DNA of 64,000 nucleotides from Desulfoferula sp040751985 (GCA_040751985.1 JBFMFU010000047.1:124001-188000); one strand, 5' to 3'. Positions 34,167 through 42,401 are shown, numbered from the stretch's first letter. Notes: generated from the letters alone by a model not told the origin. A program made the numbers and translations.

Positions 34167-34984
34167 GCCGCTCTCTCCAAAGCCCCCTGGAAGCTGGCCA
34201 GGGGCACCTCCCGGCCCGTCCAGATGAAAAAGCTCTGCCGCGCCTGGCAGGCCAGCATGCTCAGGCCGTCGCAGAAGGCCGCGCCGGAGGTCTCGGCCAG
34301 GCGGGCCCAGATATTCTCCTGGCGGCCGTAGTTGATGTCCATCACCAAGCGGCAGCGGCCGCTCAGGCGCAGCATGGAGGCGAAGGCGGCCATGGCCAGC
34401 GACTCGGACGGACTGGAGACGCTGGTGGCGTTGACGATCAGCTCCGCCTGCCCGGCCCGCTCCGAGGCCTGCACCAGGTCCAGGGGCTGGCCGCCCAGGC
34501 GCTCGGTGAGGGCCTCCACCCGCCGCAGGTTGCGGCCGGCCACCTGCACCGAGGCCGCGCCCGCCTCGCGCAGGGCCTGCACCACGGCCCGGGCCGCGCC
34601 GCCGGCCCCCAGCACCAGGCAGCGCCGGCCGCCGGGCGCGAAACCAGCCAGGCCCAGGGCCTGCACGAAGCCGCCCACGTCGGTGTTGTGCCCTTCCAGC
34701 ACGCCGTCCCTGAGGACCAGGGTGTTCACCGCGCCCAGGGCCGCGGCCGGGGGCGTCAGCCGGTCGGCCAGGGCCGCGGCCGCCTCCTTGTGGGGCACGG
34801 TGACGTTGACCCCGGTCATGCCCAGGGCGCGCAGCCCGGCCACGGCCGCGGGGAGCTGGGCCGGCTCCACGGCAAAGGGCAGGTACACGCCGGCCAAGCC
34901 CTGCTCGGCCAGCACCGCGTTGTGCATGGCCGGCGACAGGGAGTGGGCCGCGCGCTCATCGCTTATGACGCCCAGCAGAATCAT
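34163..34984 (-). CDS. aroE: Shikimate dehydrogenase
   Basis: A 273-aa NADP-dependent reductase of the fourth step. Seen: SLSPAMHNAVLAEQ for shikimate, NVTVPHKEAAAAL with the catalytic Lys, GHNTDVGGF with the catalytic Asp, and the Rossmann loop VLGAGGAARAVVQAL followed by AGRNLRR, the basic NADP motif. ATG at 34984 overlaps the aroA stop (ATGA), so a longer in-frame start is rejected. Confidence 0.94.
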   Translation of the reverse strand: MILLGVISDERAAHSLSPAMHNAVLAEQGLAGVYLPFAVEPAQLPAAVAGLRALGMTGVNVTVPHKEAAAALADRLTPPAAALGAVNTLVLRDGVLEGHNTDVGGFVQALGLAGFAPGGRRCLVLGAGGAARAVVQALREAGAASVQVAGRNLRRVEALTERLGGQPLDLVQASERAGQAELIVNATSVSSPSESLAMAAFASMLRLSGRCRLVMDINYGRQENIWARLAETSGAAFCDGLSMLACQARQSFFIWTGREVPLASFQGALERAA

Positions 34985-36231
34985 GCCAGCAGGCCCTCCA
35001 GGGTGGCCTCGAAGCTGGGGTAGGAGATGGCCACGCACTCCTGGCCAACGATGGCCGGCCGCGCCCCGGCCAGCAGCCCGGCCAGGCGCAGGGTCATGGC
35101 CATGCGGTGGTCGCCCAGGCTGTCCAGGGCCCGCGGGGCGCTGAGCGGGGTGGGGCCCTCCACCACCAGGTCCTCGCCGCGCACCTGCAGCCGGGCGCCC
35201 AGGGCCCCCAACTGACTGACCAGGGCGGCCAGGCGGTCGGTTTCTTTTAGGCGCAGCTCGCCCACCTGCTCGAACACGGTGGCGCCGCGGGCCTGGCTGG
35301 CCACTAAGGCCAAAATAGGCACCTCGTCCACCAGGCCGCCGATCTCCGCGGCCGCCACCCGGCAGCCGCGCAGCTGAGGCGAGAAGGCCGCCCGCACCCG
35401 GCCCCAGGGCTCGGGCTGGTCGCCCTGCTCATCCACCTGCACCCGGGCGCCCATGCGCTCCAACACGGACAAGAAGCCGATGCGGGTAGGATTGAGCAGC
35501 ACGCCCTCGGCCGTGACCTGGCTGCCGGGCGTGACCGCCGCCGCGCAGAGGAAGAAGGCCGCCGAGGACGCGTCGCCCGGCACCCGCAGGGAGGCGGGCA
35601 GGGTCAAGGCCGAGGGCTCCAGCCGCCAGGCGCCGCCAGTGCGGCTGATCTGAGCCCCGCACAGGGCCAGCAGACGCTCGGTGTGGTCGCGGCTGGGGGC
35701 CGGCTCCTGCACAATGGTGGGGCCGCTGGCGCGCAGGCCGGCCAGCAGCACCGCGCTCTTGAGCTGGGCGCTGGCCACGGGCAGGCGGTAGTCGATGCCC
35801 TTGAGCCCGCCGCCCATCACCCGCACCGGCGGCCGGCCCTGGCGGCACTCCACCTCGGCTCCCATGAGCCTCAGCGGCGCGGCCACCCGCTCCATGGGCC
35901 GGCGGGACAGAGACTCGTCGCCAATGAGGGTGAAGCGGCCGGGCACCCCGGCCAAGAGCCCCATGAGCAGGCGCATGGTGGTACCGGAGTTGCCGCAGTC
36001 CAGTTCAGCCTCGTACTTCAGCCGCCCGCGCAGGCCCTCCAGCAGCACCTGGCCGTCGCGACGCCGCACCACCCCGCCCAGGGCCTGCACCGCGGCCAGG
36101 GTGGAGGCGCAGTCCTTGCCGGGCGCAAAGTTGCTCACCCGGCAGGCGCCGCCGGCCAGCAGGGACAAGAGCCCGATGCGGTGGGAAATGGATTTGTCCC
36201 CCGGCGGGTTGAAGGAGCCGACCAGCCTCAC
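34981..36231 (-). CDS. aroA: EPSP synthase (5-enolpyruvylshikimate-3-phosphate synthase)
   Basis: A 416-aa enolpyruvyl transferase. Motifs: PPGDKSISHR (catalytic Lys), LDCGNSGTTMRLLMGLLAG, GDESLSRRPM, and RLKETDRLAAL with catalytic Glu/Arg near the C-terminus. The Gly-rich loop has GNSGTTMR, lacking the Ala substitution typical of many class II glyphosate-insensitive enzymes, but class cannot be settled by eye. GTG start at 36231 overlaps the aroF(2) stop (GTGA). Confidence 0.94.
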   Translation of the reverse strand: MRLVGSFNPPGDKSISHRIGLLSLLAGGACRVSNFAPGKDCASTLAAVQALGGVVRRRDGQVLLEGLRGRLKYEAELDCGNSGTTMRLLMGLLAGVPGRFTLIGDESLSRRPMERVAAPLRLMGAEVECRQGRPPVRVMGGGLKGIDYRLPVASAQLKSAVLLAGLRASGPTIVQEPAPSRDHTERLLALCGAQISRTGGAWRLEPSALTLPASLRVPGDASSAAFFLCAAAVTPGSQVTAEGVLLNPTRIGFLSVLERMGARVQVDEQGDQPEPWGRVRAAFSPQLRGCRVAAAEIGGLVDEVPILALVASQARGATVFEQVGELRLKETDRLAALVSQLGALGARLQVRGEDLVVEGPTPLSAPRALDSLGDHRMAMTLRLAGLLAGARPAIVGQECVAISYPSFEATLEGLLA

Positions 36232-37268
36232 GCCGCGCCCTCCCCCAGGCCGCGGCCCAGGGCCGCAGCCACCTTTTTCAGGTCCGCCATCATCTCCGCG
36301 AAGGCCTCCGGGGTCAGGCTCTGGCGGCCGTCGGAGAAGGCATGCTCGGGGTCGGCGTGCACCTCCACCATCACCGCGTCGGCCCCGGCGGCCACCGCCG
36401 CCCGGGCCAGGGCCGGCACCAGCTCGCGCTTGCCCGCGGCGTGGCTGGGGTCCACCAGCACCGGCAGATGGGTGTGCTGCTTGAGCAGGGGCACCGCCGA
36501 GATGTCCAAGGTGTTGCGGGTCTCGGTCTCGAAGGTGCGCACCCCGCGCTCGCAGAGGATCACCTGCCAGTTGCCCCGGGCCAGGATGTACTCGGCCGAG
36601 AGCAAGAGCTCCTTGATAGTGGCCATGAGGCCGCGCTTTAAGAGCACCGGCTTGTCCACCTCGCCCACCGCCTCTAAGAGGGCGAAGTTCTGCATGTTGC
36701 GGGTGCCGATCTGCAATACGTCGGCGTAGCGGGCCACCAGTTCCACGTCACTGGCCCTGAGCACCTCGGTGACGATGGGCAGGCCGGTCTGCTCGCGGGC
36801 CTCGGCCATGATCTTCAGCCCCTCCTCGCCCAGGCCGCGGAAGGAGTAAGGCGAGGTGCGCGGCTTGAAGGCCCCGCCGCGCAGCACCCCCACCCCCAGG
36901 GGGGCCAGGCGCTGGGCCAGCTCCAGGTAGGCCTGGCGCGACTCCACCGCGCAGGGCCCGGCCATGACCACCACCTCGCGGCCGCCCACGCTGCGCCGGC
37001 CCAGCTTGATGGTGGTGGTCTGGGCCCGGAAGTTGCGCGAGACCAGCTTCCAGGAGGTGCCGAAGCGGTTAATCTCCTCCACCCCGGCCAGGCGGCTGAT
37101 CTCGGCGGTCAGCTCCTCGGCCAGGGCCTGGCTGATCTCCTCCACCACCCCCAGCACCACCTGGGGTCCGGGCGAGATGATGCGCGGCTCCAGCCCGCGC
37201 TGGCGCAGGGCGGAGATGACCAGGGCCACCTCGCCCTTCTGACAACCCTCGCGCATGCCGATGACCAT
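36228..37268 (-). CDS. aroF: DAHP synthase, type I-beta, with N-terminal regulatory domain
   Basis: A 346-aa 3-deoxy-7-phosphoheptulonate synthase. Residues about 1-75 form a ferredoxin-like/ACT-like domain (ALVISALRQRGLEPRIISPGPQVVLGVVEE), which in the Thermotoga-type enzyme mediates Tyr/Phe feedback inhibition. The catalytic core follows (VVMAGPCAVESRQAYL, RGGAFKPRTSPYSFRGLG, KPVLLKRG, GNWQVILCERGVRTFE, VDPSHAAGKRE). The paralogue at 29.9-30.7 kb lacks the regulatory domain. It lies between trpG and aroA in the common-pathway block; a GGGGG ribosome site precedes ATG. Confidence 0.92.
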   Translation of the reverse strand: MVIGMREGCQKGEVALVISALRQRGLEPRIISPGPQVVLGVVEEISQALAEELTAEISRLAGVEEINRFGTSWKLVSRNFRAQTTTIKLGRRSVGGREVVVMAGPCAVESRQAYLELAQRLAPLGVGVLRGGAFKPRTSPYSFRGLGEEGLKIMAEAREQTGLPIVTEVLRASDVELVARYADVLQIGTRNMQNFALLEAVGEVDKPVLLKRGLMATIKELLLSAEYILARGNWQVILCERGVRTFETETRNTLDISAVPLLKQHTHLPVLVDPSHAAGKRELVPALARAAVAAGADAVMVEVHADPEHAFSDGRQSLTPEAFAEMMADLKKVAAALGRGLGEGAA

Positions 37269-37282
37269 GGCGGCGCCCCCTT

Positions 37283-37888
37283 CTAAACCCCGGTCTGGGC
37301 CGCGGCCCTCTGCGGCCGGCCCAGGTAGAGATCCAGGAAGTTGGTGAAGATCATCATGCCCTGGTGGGTGGCGATGGACTCGGGGTGGAACTGCACCCCC
37401 TCCAGCATCATTTCGCTGCTGCGCAGGCCCATCACCTCGCCCTCGCTGGTGTAGGCCGACACGCTCAGCGGCGGCCGCACGCTGGCCTCGGGCACGATCA
37501 GGGAGTGGTAGCGGGCGGCGGCGAAGGGGTTGCGCAGGCCGCTGTAGATGCCGCGGCCGTCGTGGAAGACCTGGCTGATCTTGCCGTGCACCGGCCGGTT
37601 GGCCCGCACCACCTGGGCCCCGAACACCTCGGCCAGGGCCTGGTGGCCCAGGCAGACGCCCATGATGGGCACCTTGCCCGCGAAGCGCTCGATGGCCGCG
37701 CAGGTGATGCCCGAGTCCTCGGGCCGGCCCGGACCGGGGGAGATGAAGATGGCCTCGGGCGCCAGTTCGGCGATCTGATCCAGGCTGACGGCGTCGTTGC
37801 GCCGCACTTCAAGGCTGTGGCCCAGGACGCCCAGGGCCTGGGCGATGTTGTAGGTGAAGGAGTCGTAGTTGTCTATCAAGAGAATCAT
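37283..37888 (-). CDS. trpG: Anthranilate synthase, glutamine amidotransferase subunit
   Basis: A 201-aa class I amidotransferase. The start MILLIDNYDSFTYNIAQAL, the nucleophile Cys in MGVCLGHQAL and the His/Glu pair in GVQFHPESIATHQG are all present. It delivers ammonia from glutamine to TrpE and may also serve PabB for folate. ATG overlaps the trpE stop by 4 bases, which selects this start over a much longer shadow reading. Confidence 0.95.
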   Translation of the reverse strand: MILLIDNYDSFTYNIAQALGVLGHSLEVRRNDAVSLDQIAELAPEAIFISPGPGRPEDSGITCAAIERFAGKVPIMGVCLGHQALAEVFGAQVVRANRPVHGKISQVFHDGRGIYSGLRNPFAAARYHSLIVPEASVRPPLSVSAYTSEGEVMGLRSSEMMLEGVQFHPESIATHQGMMIFTNFLDLYLGRPQRAAAQTGV

Positions 37889-39270
37889 AGCGAGGCCTCC
37901 GCCGCCGCGCGCAGGGCGGCGATGCCCTGGGCGGCCTTGTGCTGGATCTCGGCGTACTCCATCTCGGGCAGGGAGTCGGCCACGATGCCGGCCCCGGCCT
38001 GCAGGGTCACCTGGTCGCCCAGGAACTGGATCATGCGGATGGCGATGCAGGTGTCCATGCGCGGGCCGGGCCCGAAGCAGCCCACCGCCCCGGCGTAGGG
38101 GCCGCGGGGCAGGTGTTCCAGCTCGTCTATGATCTGGGCGGCGCGCACCTTGGGGGCACCGGAGACGGTGCCGGCCGGGAAGCCGGCCCGGAAGGCGTCC
38201 CAGGCGTCCAGGCCCGGGCGCAGGCGGCCGGTGACCTCGGAGACGATGTGCATCACGTGGCTGTAGCGCTCCACGGCCAGGTAGGGCTCCACCACCACCG
38301 AGCCGTACTCGGCCACCCGGCCCACGTCGTTGCGGGCCAGGTCCACCAGCATGATGTGTTCGGCCCGCTCCTTCTCCGAGGCCATCAGCTCCCGCTCCAG
38401 TTCCTGGTCCCGCCGGGGGTCGGCCGAGCGGCCGCGGGTGCCGGCCAGGGGGCGTATCTGCACCCGGCCGGCCTCGGTCTTGACCAGGGTCTCGGGCGAG
38501 GCCCCCACCAGACGCAGCTCGTCCAGGTGTAGGAAGAACATGTAGGGCGAGGGGCTCTTGACCCGCAGCCAGCGGTAGACGCTTAAGGGGTCCAGGTCGC
38601 TCTGGCCGCGGAACTGGTCGGAGAGCACCACCTGGAAGATGTCGCCGGCCAGGATGTACTCCTTGGCCCGGCGCACCGCCTCCTGGAAGCGCTCCCGGGG
38701 CGGGTCGCTGACGCTGAGCTGGGCCAGGCGGCCGCCGATCCTGAGCGGGTGGCGCAGGCGGTCCTCGATGTCGGCCAGGCGGGCCTGGGCCGCGGCCTGA
38801 TCCCGGTCGATGCCCACCAGGGTCATGGTGCGCTGCAGATGGTCGAAGACCAGGAAGCTGGCCGGGAAGCACAGGTCGGCGATGGGCAGCTCCTGGGCCG
38901 GGGCCGGACCCAGGGGCTCGATGAGGCGCAGGGCGTCGTAGCCCACGTAGCCCAGCAGGGAGCCCACGAAGGGCAGGTCCGGCAGGCCCTGGCAGTCCAT
39001 CTCGGCCATGACCCGCCGGGCCAGGGCGAAGAACTCGGCCGGGGCGTGGCGGCTGGCCAGGCCGTCACGCTCCAGCTCCAGGCGGTCGTGCCACAGGCGC
39101 AGGCGGCAAAGCGGCTCCCAGGTGACGATGGAGTAGCGGCCCACGTTCTCGTGGGTCTCGCCGCTCTCAAAGAGAAACGAGCAGCTCTGGCCGCGGCAGA
39201 GCTTCAGATAGGCCGACACCGGCGTCTCCACGTCGGCCAACAGATTCTTGGTCGCCGCCTGCAAGGACAT
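37885..39270 (-). CDS. trpE: Anthranilate synthase component I
   Basis: A 461-aa chorismate-utilising enzyme. The tryptophan feedback motif appears as FLFESGE near the N-terminus. Catalytic regions: LVGASPETLVK, IRPLAGTRGRSADP, LVDLARNDVGRVAEYG and FPAGTVSGAPKVRAAQIIDELE. With TrpG it makes anthranilate. It is the first structural gene of the whole cluster, transcribed after the attenuator with the FFSYYWW leader. PabB is a less likely alternative because of the leader and linkage to trpG. Confidence 0.94.
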   Translation of the reverse strand: MSLQAATKNLLADVETPVSAYLKLCRGQSCSFLFESGETHENVGRYSIVTWEPLCRLRLWHDRLELERDGLASRHAPAEFFALARRVMAEMDCQGLPDLPFVGSLLGYVGYDALRLIEPLGPAPAQELPIADLCFPASFLVFDHLQRTMTLVGIDRDQAAAQARLADIEDRLRHPLRIGGRLAQLSVSDPPRERFQEAVRRAKEYILAGDIFQVVLSDQFRGQSDLDPLSVYRWLRVKSPSPYMFFLHLDELRLVGASPETLVKTEAGRVQIRPLAGTRGRSADPRRDQELERELMASEKERAEHIMLVDLARNDVGRVAEYGSVVVEPYLAVERYSHVMHIVSEVTGRLRPGLDAWDAFRAGFPAGTVSGAPKVRAAQIIDELEHLPRGPYAGAVGCFGPGPRMDTCIAIRMIQFLGDQVTLQAGAGIVADSLPEMEYAEIQHKAAQGIAALRAAAEASL

Positions 39271-39291
39271 CGCTGGCCTTTCGCCCCAAAT

Positions 39292-39319
39292 AAAAAACCC
39301 ACCGCCTTCCGACGGTGGG
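39292..39319 (-). terminator. Attenuator terminator before trpE
   Basis: On the minus strand CCCACCG, an 8-base loop, CGGTGGG and then TTTTTTAT: a textbook intrinsic terminator 22 bases before the trpE start. The antiterminator alternative pairs GACGGTGG (39372-39379, within the leader peptide codons) with CCACCGTC (39311-39318) over 8 perfect base pairs, destroying the terminator. The 1:2 hairpin is GCTCACC (39383-39389) with GGTGGAGC (39369-39376). Confidence 0.9.
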
Positions 39320-39345
39320 CTGTGTGCTTGGGGGTGCTGGGGTTT

Positions 39346-39486
39346 CTAGCTACGCCACTTGGGCACGGGCTCCACCGTCACGGGTGAGCGCCACCAATAG
39401 TAGCTAAAAAACAAGGGCAGAGCGGCGGCCCGGCTCAGCAGGCTGGTCTGCAGGAGGAAGATCAGATTTTGACCGCCGTGGAACAT
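39346..39486 (-). CDS. Leader peptide with Phe-Phe-Ser-Tyr-Tyr-Trp-Trp (46 aa)
   Basis: A 46-codon frame from ATG (preceded by AGGG) to TAG. The centre is LPLFFSYYWWRSP, encoded at 39391-39411 as two Phe, Ser, two Tyr and two Trp codons. It lies immediately before the segment that decides between antiterminator and terminator. Stalling at any of the three aromatic codon pairs should cover the 1:2 hairpin and favour read-through. The whole arrangement matches ribosome-mediated attenuation, but with all three aromatic amino acids as signals, which suits a block that contains the shared pathway. Confidence 0.85.
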   Translation of the reverse strand: MFHGGQNLIFLLQTSLLSRAAALPLFFSYYWWRSPVTVEPVPKWRS

Positions 39487-39517
39487 AATTGCCCTATACA
39501 AAGTGATCGTAAGCAAC

Positions 39518-39545
39518 TTTTTACGTTCCAACGCGAATTTGTCAA
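39518..39545 (-). promoter_or_regulatory. Promoter for the trpE-aro block
   Basis: A perfect -35 TTGACA (39540-39545) and a -10 TAAAAA (39518-39523) with 16-base spacing on the minus strand, about 30 bases before the leader peptide ATG. AT-rich DNA surrounds the -10. Confidence 0.65.
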
Positions 39546-39759
39546 GGGGAAAAATTTGCCAGGCCTGATTGGAGGCTGATTTATCTTATAAATTCCGCAG
39601 CCTATATCAGGGCCCTGCGGCCAGGGCCAAACAGCGCCCCCGGCTGCAAGTTGGCCCGCCCGGCTTGACAGGCGGCCGGGCGGCGTCATAAGATGAAGTC
39701 AGCCGAATAAAATCGCATATTTTCAGCATGATAAGGCCTGGCCTGCCCAGGAGGCCTGG
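39546..39759. other. Divergent intergenic region, trpE leader / crp-type regulator
   Basis: Contains no coding sequence. Its right half should hold the promoter of the Crp/Fnr-type gene, in an AT-richer patch (around 39690-39735), but no clear hexamers stand out. No Trp-repressor-like palindrome is visible next to the trpE promoter. Confidence 0.4.
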
Positions 39760-40479
39760 TTGGGTGGACAAGCCATGATGCGGGGCCAGCCGATAGAGAT
39801 GGATCTTGCCCAGCGGGTGGATTTGTTCCGCCGCGCCCTGGGCTTCCAGGGCCTGCCCCAGGAGCAGACCGCCGAGGTGGCCAGCCTGGCCTTTGGCCGG
39901 CGCTTTGCCAAGGGCGAGATAATCTTCGAAGCCAACCAGCCCTGCCGGTTCTTCCAGTTGGTGGCCGAGGGTCTGGCCAAGGTCTACATCTGCTCGGCCA
40001 GCGGCATGCGCCTGACCTACCTGCTGGCCAACCGGGGCGAGCCGCTCAACCTTATCGGACCCTTCACCGGCACCCCGCGCTTTCTCTCGGCCGAGGCCAT
40101 GGAAGACACGGTGGTGGCCCACCTGCGGCGCCAGGATTTCCTGCGGTTCGCCGCCCAGCACCCGGCGGTGGTGGTGAACATCGTCTCCATCCTGGGCCGG
40201 GCCATCGACAGCGCCAACAGCCGCATCGTGGATCTGGTGGAGAAGCGGGTGGAGCAGCGTCTGGTGCGGGTGCTGTTCACCCTGCTGGCCAAGTTCGGCA
40301 CCGAGATAAACCTGACCAGCAGCGAGCTGGCCGAGTTGGCCGGCACCACCACCGAGTCCACCCTGCGCACCATGGCCCGCCTGCGCCGCCTGGGCATCAT
40401 CAAGTCCGGCCGCGGTCAGGTGAAGATCATCCAGCCCGCCTCCCTGAAGAAGCTGCACAGCGAACCCCTCTGGGTCTGA
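39760..40479 (+). CDS. Crp/Fnr family transcriptional regulator
   Basis: A 239-aa regulator. Residues about 25-140 form the cNMP-type beta-roll (FAKGEIIFEANQPCRFFQLVAEGLAKVYI, GEPLNLIGPF) and residues about 165-230 a winged helix with TSSELAELAGTTTESTLRTMARLRRLGII. No N-terminal cysteine cluster is present, so it is not an Fnr-type iron-sulfur oxygen sensor; the ligand is unknown. A TTG at 39760 lies five bases after AGGAGG and is preferred; ATG at 39775 is the alternative. The TRAP operon follows on the same strand, with a palindrome 30 bases after this gene. Confidence 0.85.
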   Translation: MGGQAMMRGQPIEMDLAQRVDLFRRALGFQGLPQEQTAEVASLAFGRRFAKGEIIFEANQPCRFFQLVAEGLAKVYICSASGMRLTYLLANRGEPLNLIGPFTGTPRFLSAEAMEDTVVAHLRRQDFLRFAAQHPAVVVNIVSILGRAIDSANSRIVDLVEKRVEQRLVRVLFTLLAKFGTEINLTSSELAELAGTTTESTLRTMARLRRLGIIKSGRGQVKIIQPASLKKLHSEPLWV

Positions 40480-40816
40480 AAAGGGCCTGCCGAACTTTTT
40501 TTGGCGAACTATGACCCAGGTCATAGAAGGGGTCCCCGGCTGACACATACAATCCCTAGACAAGGGCAAGAAAAACCTTTTGTGGGGCCGCCGGCCGCCA
40601 GTGACGGCGCCGGCCGGACCGCCCGGGACCGGAGGGGGTCCCGGTCCTGGCCCTGGCACTCCCAGCGAATCCCCGGCGATTGTGGCCGACCGTGCGTTTA
40701 TGTTAGTTTGGCCGCAGAACACGGCTAATAATTCGCCGTCGGAAAAGCGCCTGGCCTGAGCAGGCGGGCAATATTATGCGCGGCCCGTATGGGGCCGCCG
40801 CCAAAGGGAGGGAGTC
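40480..40816 (+). other. Long leader/intergenic region before the TRAP operon
   Basis: No gene is seen in 337 bases. It contains the palindrome at 40509-40526, a hairpin CCGGGACC/GGTCCCGG (40623-40644, no U-run), and a weak promoter candidate TTAGTT-17-TAATAA (40703-40731). The ribosome site of dctP (AGGGAGG) is at the end. The arrangement suggests regulated transcription with a structured 5' leader. Confidence 0.45.
40509..40526. promoter_or_regulatory. Palindromic operator candidate
   Basis: CTATGACCCAGGTCATAG: two perfect 8-base arms around CA. Written as ATGAC-N4-GTCAT, the half-site spacing is that of Crp/Fnr-family sites. A Crp/Fnr-type gene ends 30 bases upstream and a TRAP operon starts downstream, so this regulator may act here. 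Confidence 0.6.
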
Positions 40817-41848
40817 ATGTCCAAAAAATTGTTAGGAGTCTTGCTGGCAGTGGCTCTGTTCACCGCCTTTGGCCTCGCCGCCGCACTGCCGGCGGCCGCG
40901 GCCGGGCCCATCAAACTCACCTACTCTTGTTTCTTCCCGCCCACCCACATCCAGTCCAAGCTGGCCGAGGCCTGGTGCAAGGAGGTGGAGAAGCGCACCA
41001 AGGGCCGGGTGAAGGTGGAGTACTACCCCGGTCAGACCCTGACCAAGGCCGCCCAGGTCTATGACGGCGTGGTGCAGGGCCTCAGCGACATAGGCTTCAG
41101 CCTGTTCGGCTACACCCGCGGCCGCTTCCCGCTCATGGAGGTGGTGGACCTGCCCCTGGGCTACCCCGATGGCAAAGCCGCCACCATGGTGGTCAACGCG
41201 GTGTACCAGAAGTTCCAGCCCAAGGAGCTTAAGGACGTGGAGGTGATGTACCTGCACGCCCATGGACCGGGCCTGCTGCACACCAAGGACAAGCCGGTCA
41301 AGACCATGGCCGACCTCAAGGGCCTGAAGATCCGCTCCCACGGCTTCTCGGCCAAGACGGTCAAGGCCCTGGGCGGCACCCCGGTGGCCATGCCCATGCC
41401 CGAGACCTACCAGTCCCTGCAGAAGGGCGTGGTGGATGGCGCCGTATACCCCCTGGAGGCCAACAAGGGCTGGAAGCTGGGCGAGGTGGTCAAGTACGCC
41501 ACCCTGAACTACCCCATGGCCTACACCACCGGCTTCTACGTGGTCATGAACAAGGGCAAGTGGAACGCGCTGCCCAAGGACATCCAGAAGATCATCAAGC
41601 AGATCAACCAGGAGTGGATCCCCAAGCACGGCCAGGCCTGGGTGGACAGCGACACCGAGGGCACCAAGTTCCTGCAGTCCAAGGGAGGCAAGCTCATCCC
41701 GCTGAGCCCGGCCGAGGCCAAGAAGTGGGTGGCCGCGGTGCAGCCGGTGCTGGATGAGTACGCCAAGGAGGCTTCGGCCAAGGGCCTGCCGGGCAAGGAA
41801 GTGGTGAAGTTCACCGTGCAGGTGCTGGAGAAGATCAAGAAGAAGTAA
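40817..41848 (+). CDS. dctP: TRAP transporter solute-binding protein DctP
   Basis: A 343-aa periplasmic binding protein with a clear signal peptide (KKLLGVLLAVALFTAFGLAAALPAAAAGP, cut near residue 29). The DctP fold is indicated by YYPGQTLTKAAQVYDGVVQGLSDIGFS, LKGLKIRSHGFSAKTVKALGGTPVAMPMPETYQSLQKGVVDGA, with the Arg of KIRSHG at the carboxylate-binding position. The substrate is presumably an organic acid; the downstream aryl-CoA ligase suggests an aromatic or related carboxylate. Strong ribosome site AGGGAGG. Confidence 0.92.
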   Translation: MSKKLLGVLLAVALFTAFGLAAALPAAAAGPIKLTYSCFFPPTHIQSKLAEAWCKEVEKRTKGRVKVEYYPGQTLTKAAQVYDGVVQGLSDIGFSLFGYTRGRFPLMEVVDLPLGYPDGKAATMVVNAVYQKFQPKELKDVEVMYLHAHGPGLLHTKDKPVKTMADLKGLKIRSHGFSAKTVKALGGTPVAMPMPETYQSLQKGVVDGAVYPLEANKGWKLGEVVKYATLNYPMAYTTGFYVVMNKGKWNALPKDIQKIIKQINQEWIPKHGQAWVDSDTEGTKFLQSKGGKLIPLSPAEAKKWVAAVQPVLDEYAKEASAKGLPGKEVVKFTVQVLEKIKKK

Positions 41849-41862
41849 CCCGAGCGGCGCGC

Positions 41863-41884
41863 GGGGCGGCCCAGGGGCCGTCCC
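41863..41884 (+). other. Hairpin between dctP and dctQ
   Basis: GGGGCGGCC and GGCCGTCCC form a 9-bp stem (one G-U) with a 4-base loop, 14 bases after the dctP stop and without a U-run. It mirrors the hairpin after livK: both follow a periplasmic binding-protein gene, where differential expression from the permease is useful. Confidence 0.6.
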
Positions 41885-41915
41885 GCCGCCTCCCTGGCCC
41901 CGAGGAGGACGAACC

Positions 41916-42401
41916 TTGGACTGGTGGCTTAAGCTGGTGGACCAGTTGGTGGGCCTGCTCAAGCGCCTGGGCGGCGTGGCCCTGGTGGGCATGATGGTGA
42001 TCACCTGCGTGGATGTCATCTTCCGTTACTTCGGCAAGCCCATCTTCGGCGCGGTGGAGATGGTCAGCTTCATGGCCACCATCCTGCTGGCCTGCGCCAT
42101 GCCCATGACCGACCGGGAGAAGGGCCACGTGGGCGTGGACCTCTTGGTGCGGCGCCTGCCCCAGCGCACCCAGCACCTGGTGGATGCGGTCACCGGCGTT
42201 ATGAGCATGCTGCTGTTCGCCATCGTCTCCTGGCAGATGTTCCTCTACGCCCGCACCATGAAGGACAGCGGCGAGGTCTCCATGAGCCTGGAGTTCCCCA
42301 ACTACATCCTGGTCTACGTGGTGGCGGTGGCCTTCGCGGTGCTGTCCTTGGTGATCCTCACCGAGGTGATCCAGAACCTGAGCAAGGCGAGGCGGTCATG
42401 A
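41916..42401 (+). CDS. dctQ: TRAP transporter small permease DctQ
   Basis: A 161-aa membrane protein with four hydrophobic helices and the DctQ pattern VVITCVDVIFRYFGKPIFGAVEMVSFMATILLACAMPMTDREKGHVGVDLL. It is the small subunit that pairs with DctM. TTG start, with GAGGAGGACGAACC before it; the protein begins MDWWLKLVDQLVGLLKRLGG. It overlaps dctM by 4 bases (ATGA). Confidence 0.92.
   Translation: MDWWLKLVDQLVGLLKRLGGVALVGMMVITCVDVIFRYFGKPIFGAVEMVSFMATILLACAMPMTDREKGHVGVDLLVRRLPQRTQHLVDAVTGVMSMLLFAIVSWQMFLYARTMKDSGEVSMSLEFPNYILVYVVAVAFAVLSLVILTEVIQNLSKARRS

Noticed and set aside
37888..38872. In-frame upstream extension of trpG, which could be mistaken for a TrpE-TrpG fusion
   Set aside because: The extension is in the wrong frame for trpE. 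The genes overlap by only four bases and encode separate proteins.
40623..40644. Hairpin in the dctP leader as an intrinsic terminator
   Set aside because: The 8-bp stem is strong, but no U-run follows in either direction. It is noted only as leader structure.
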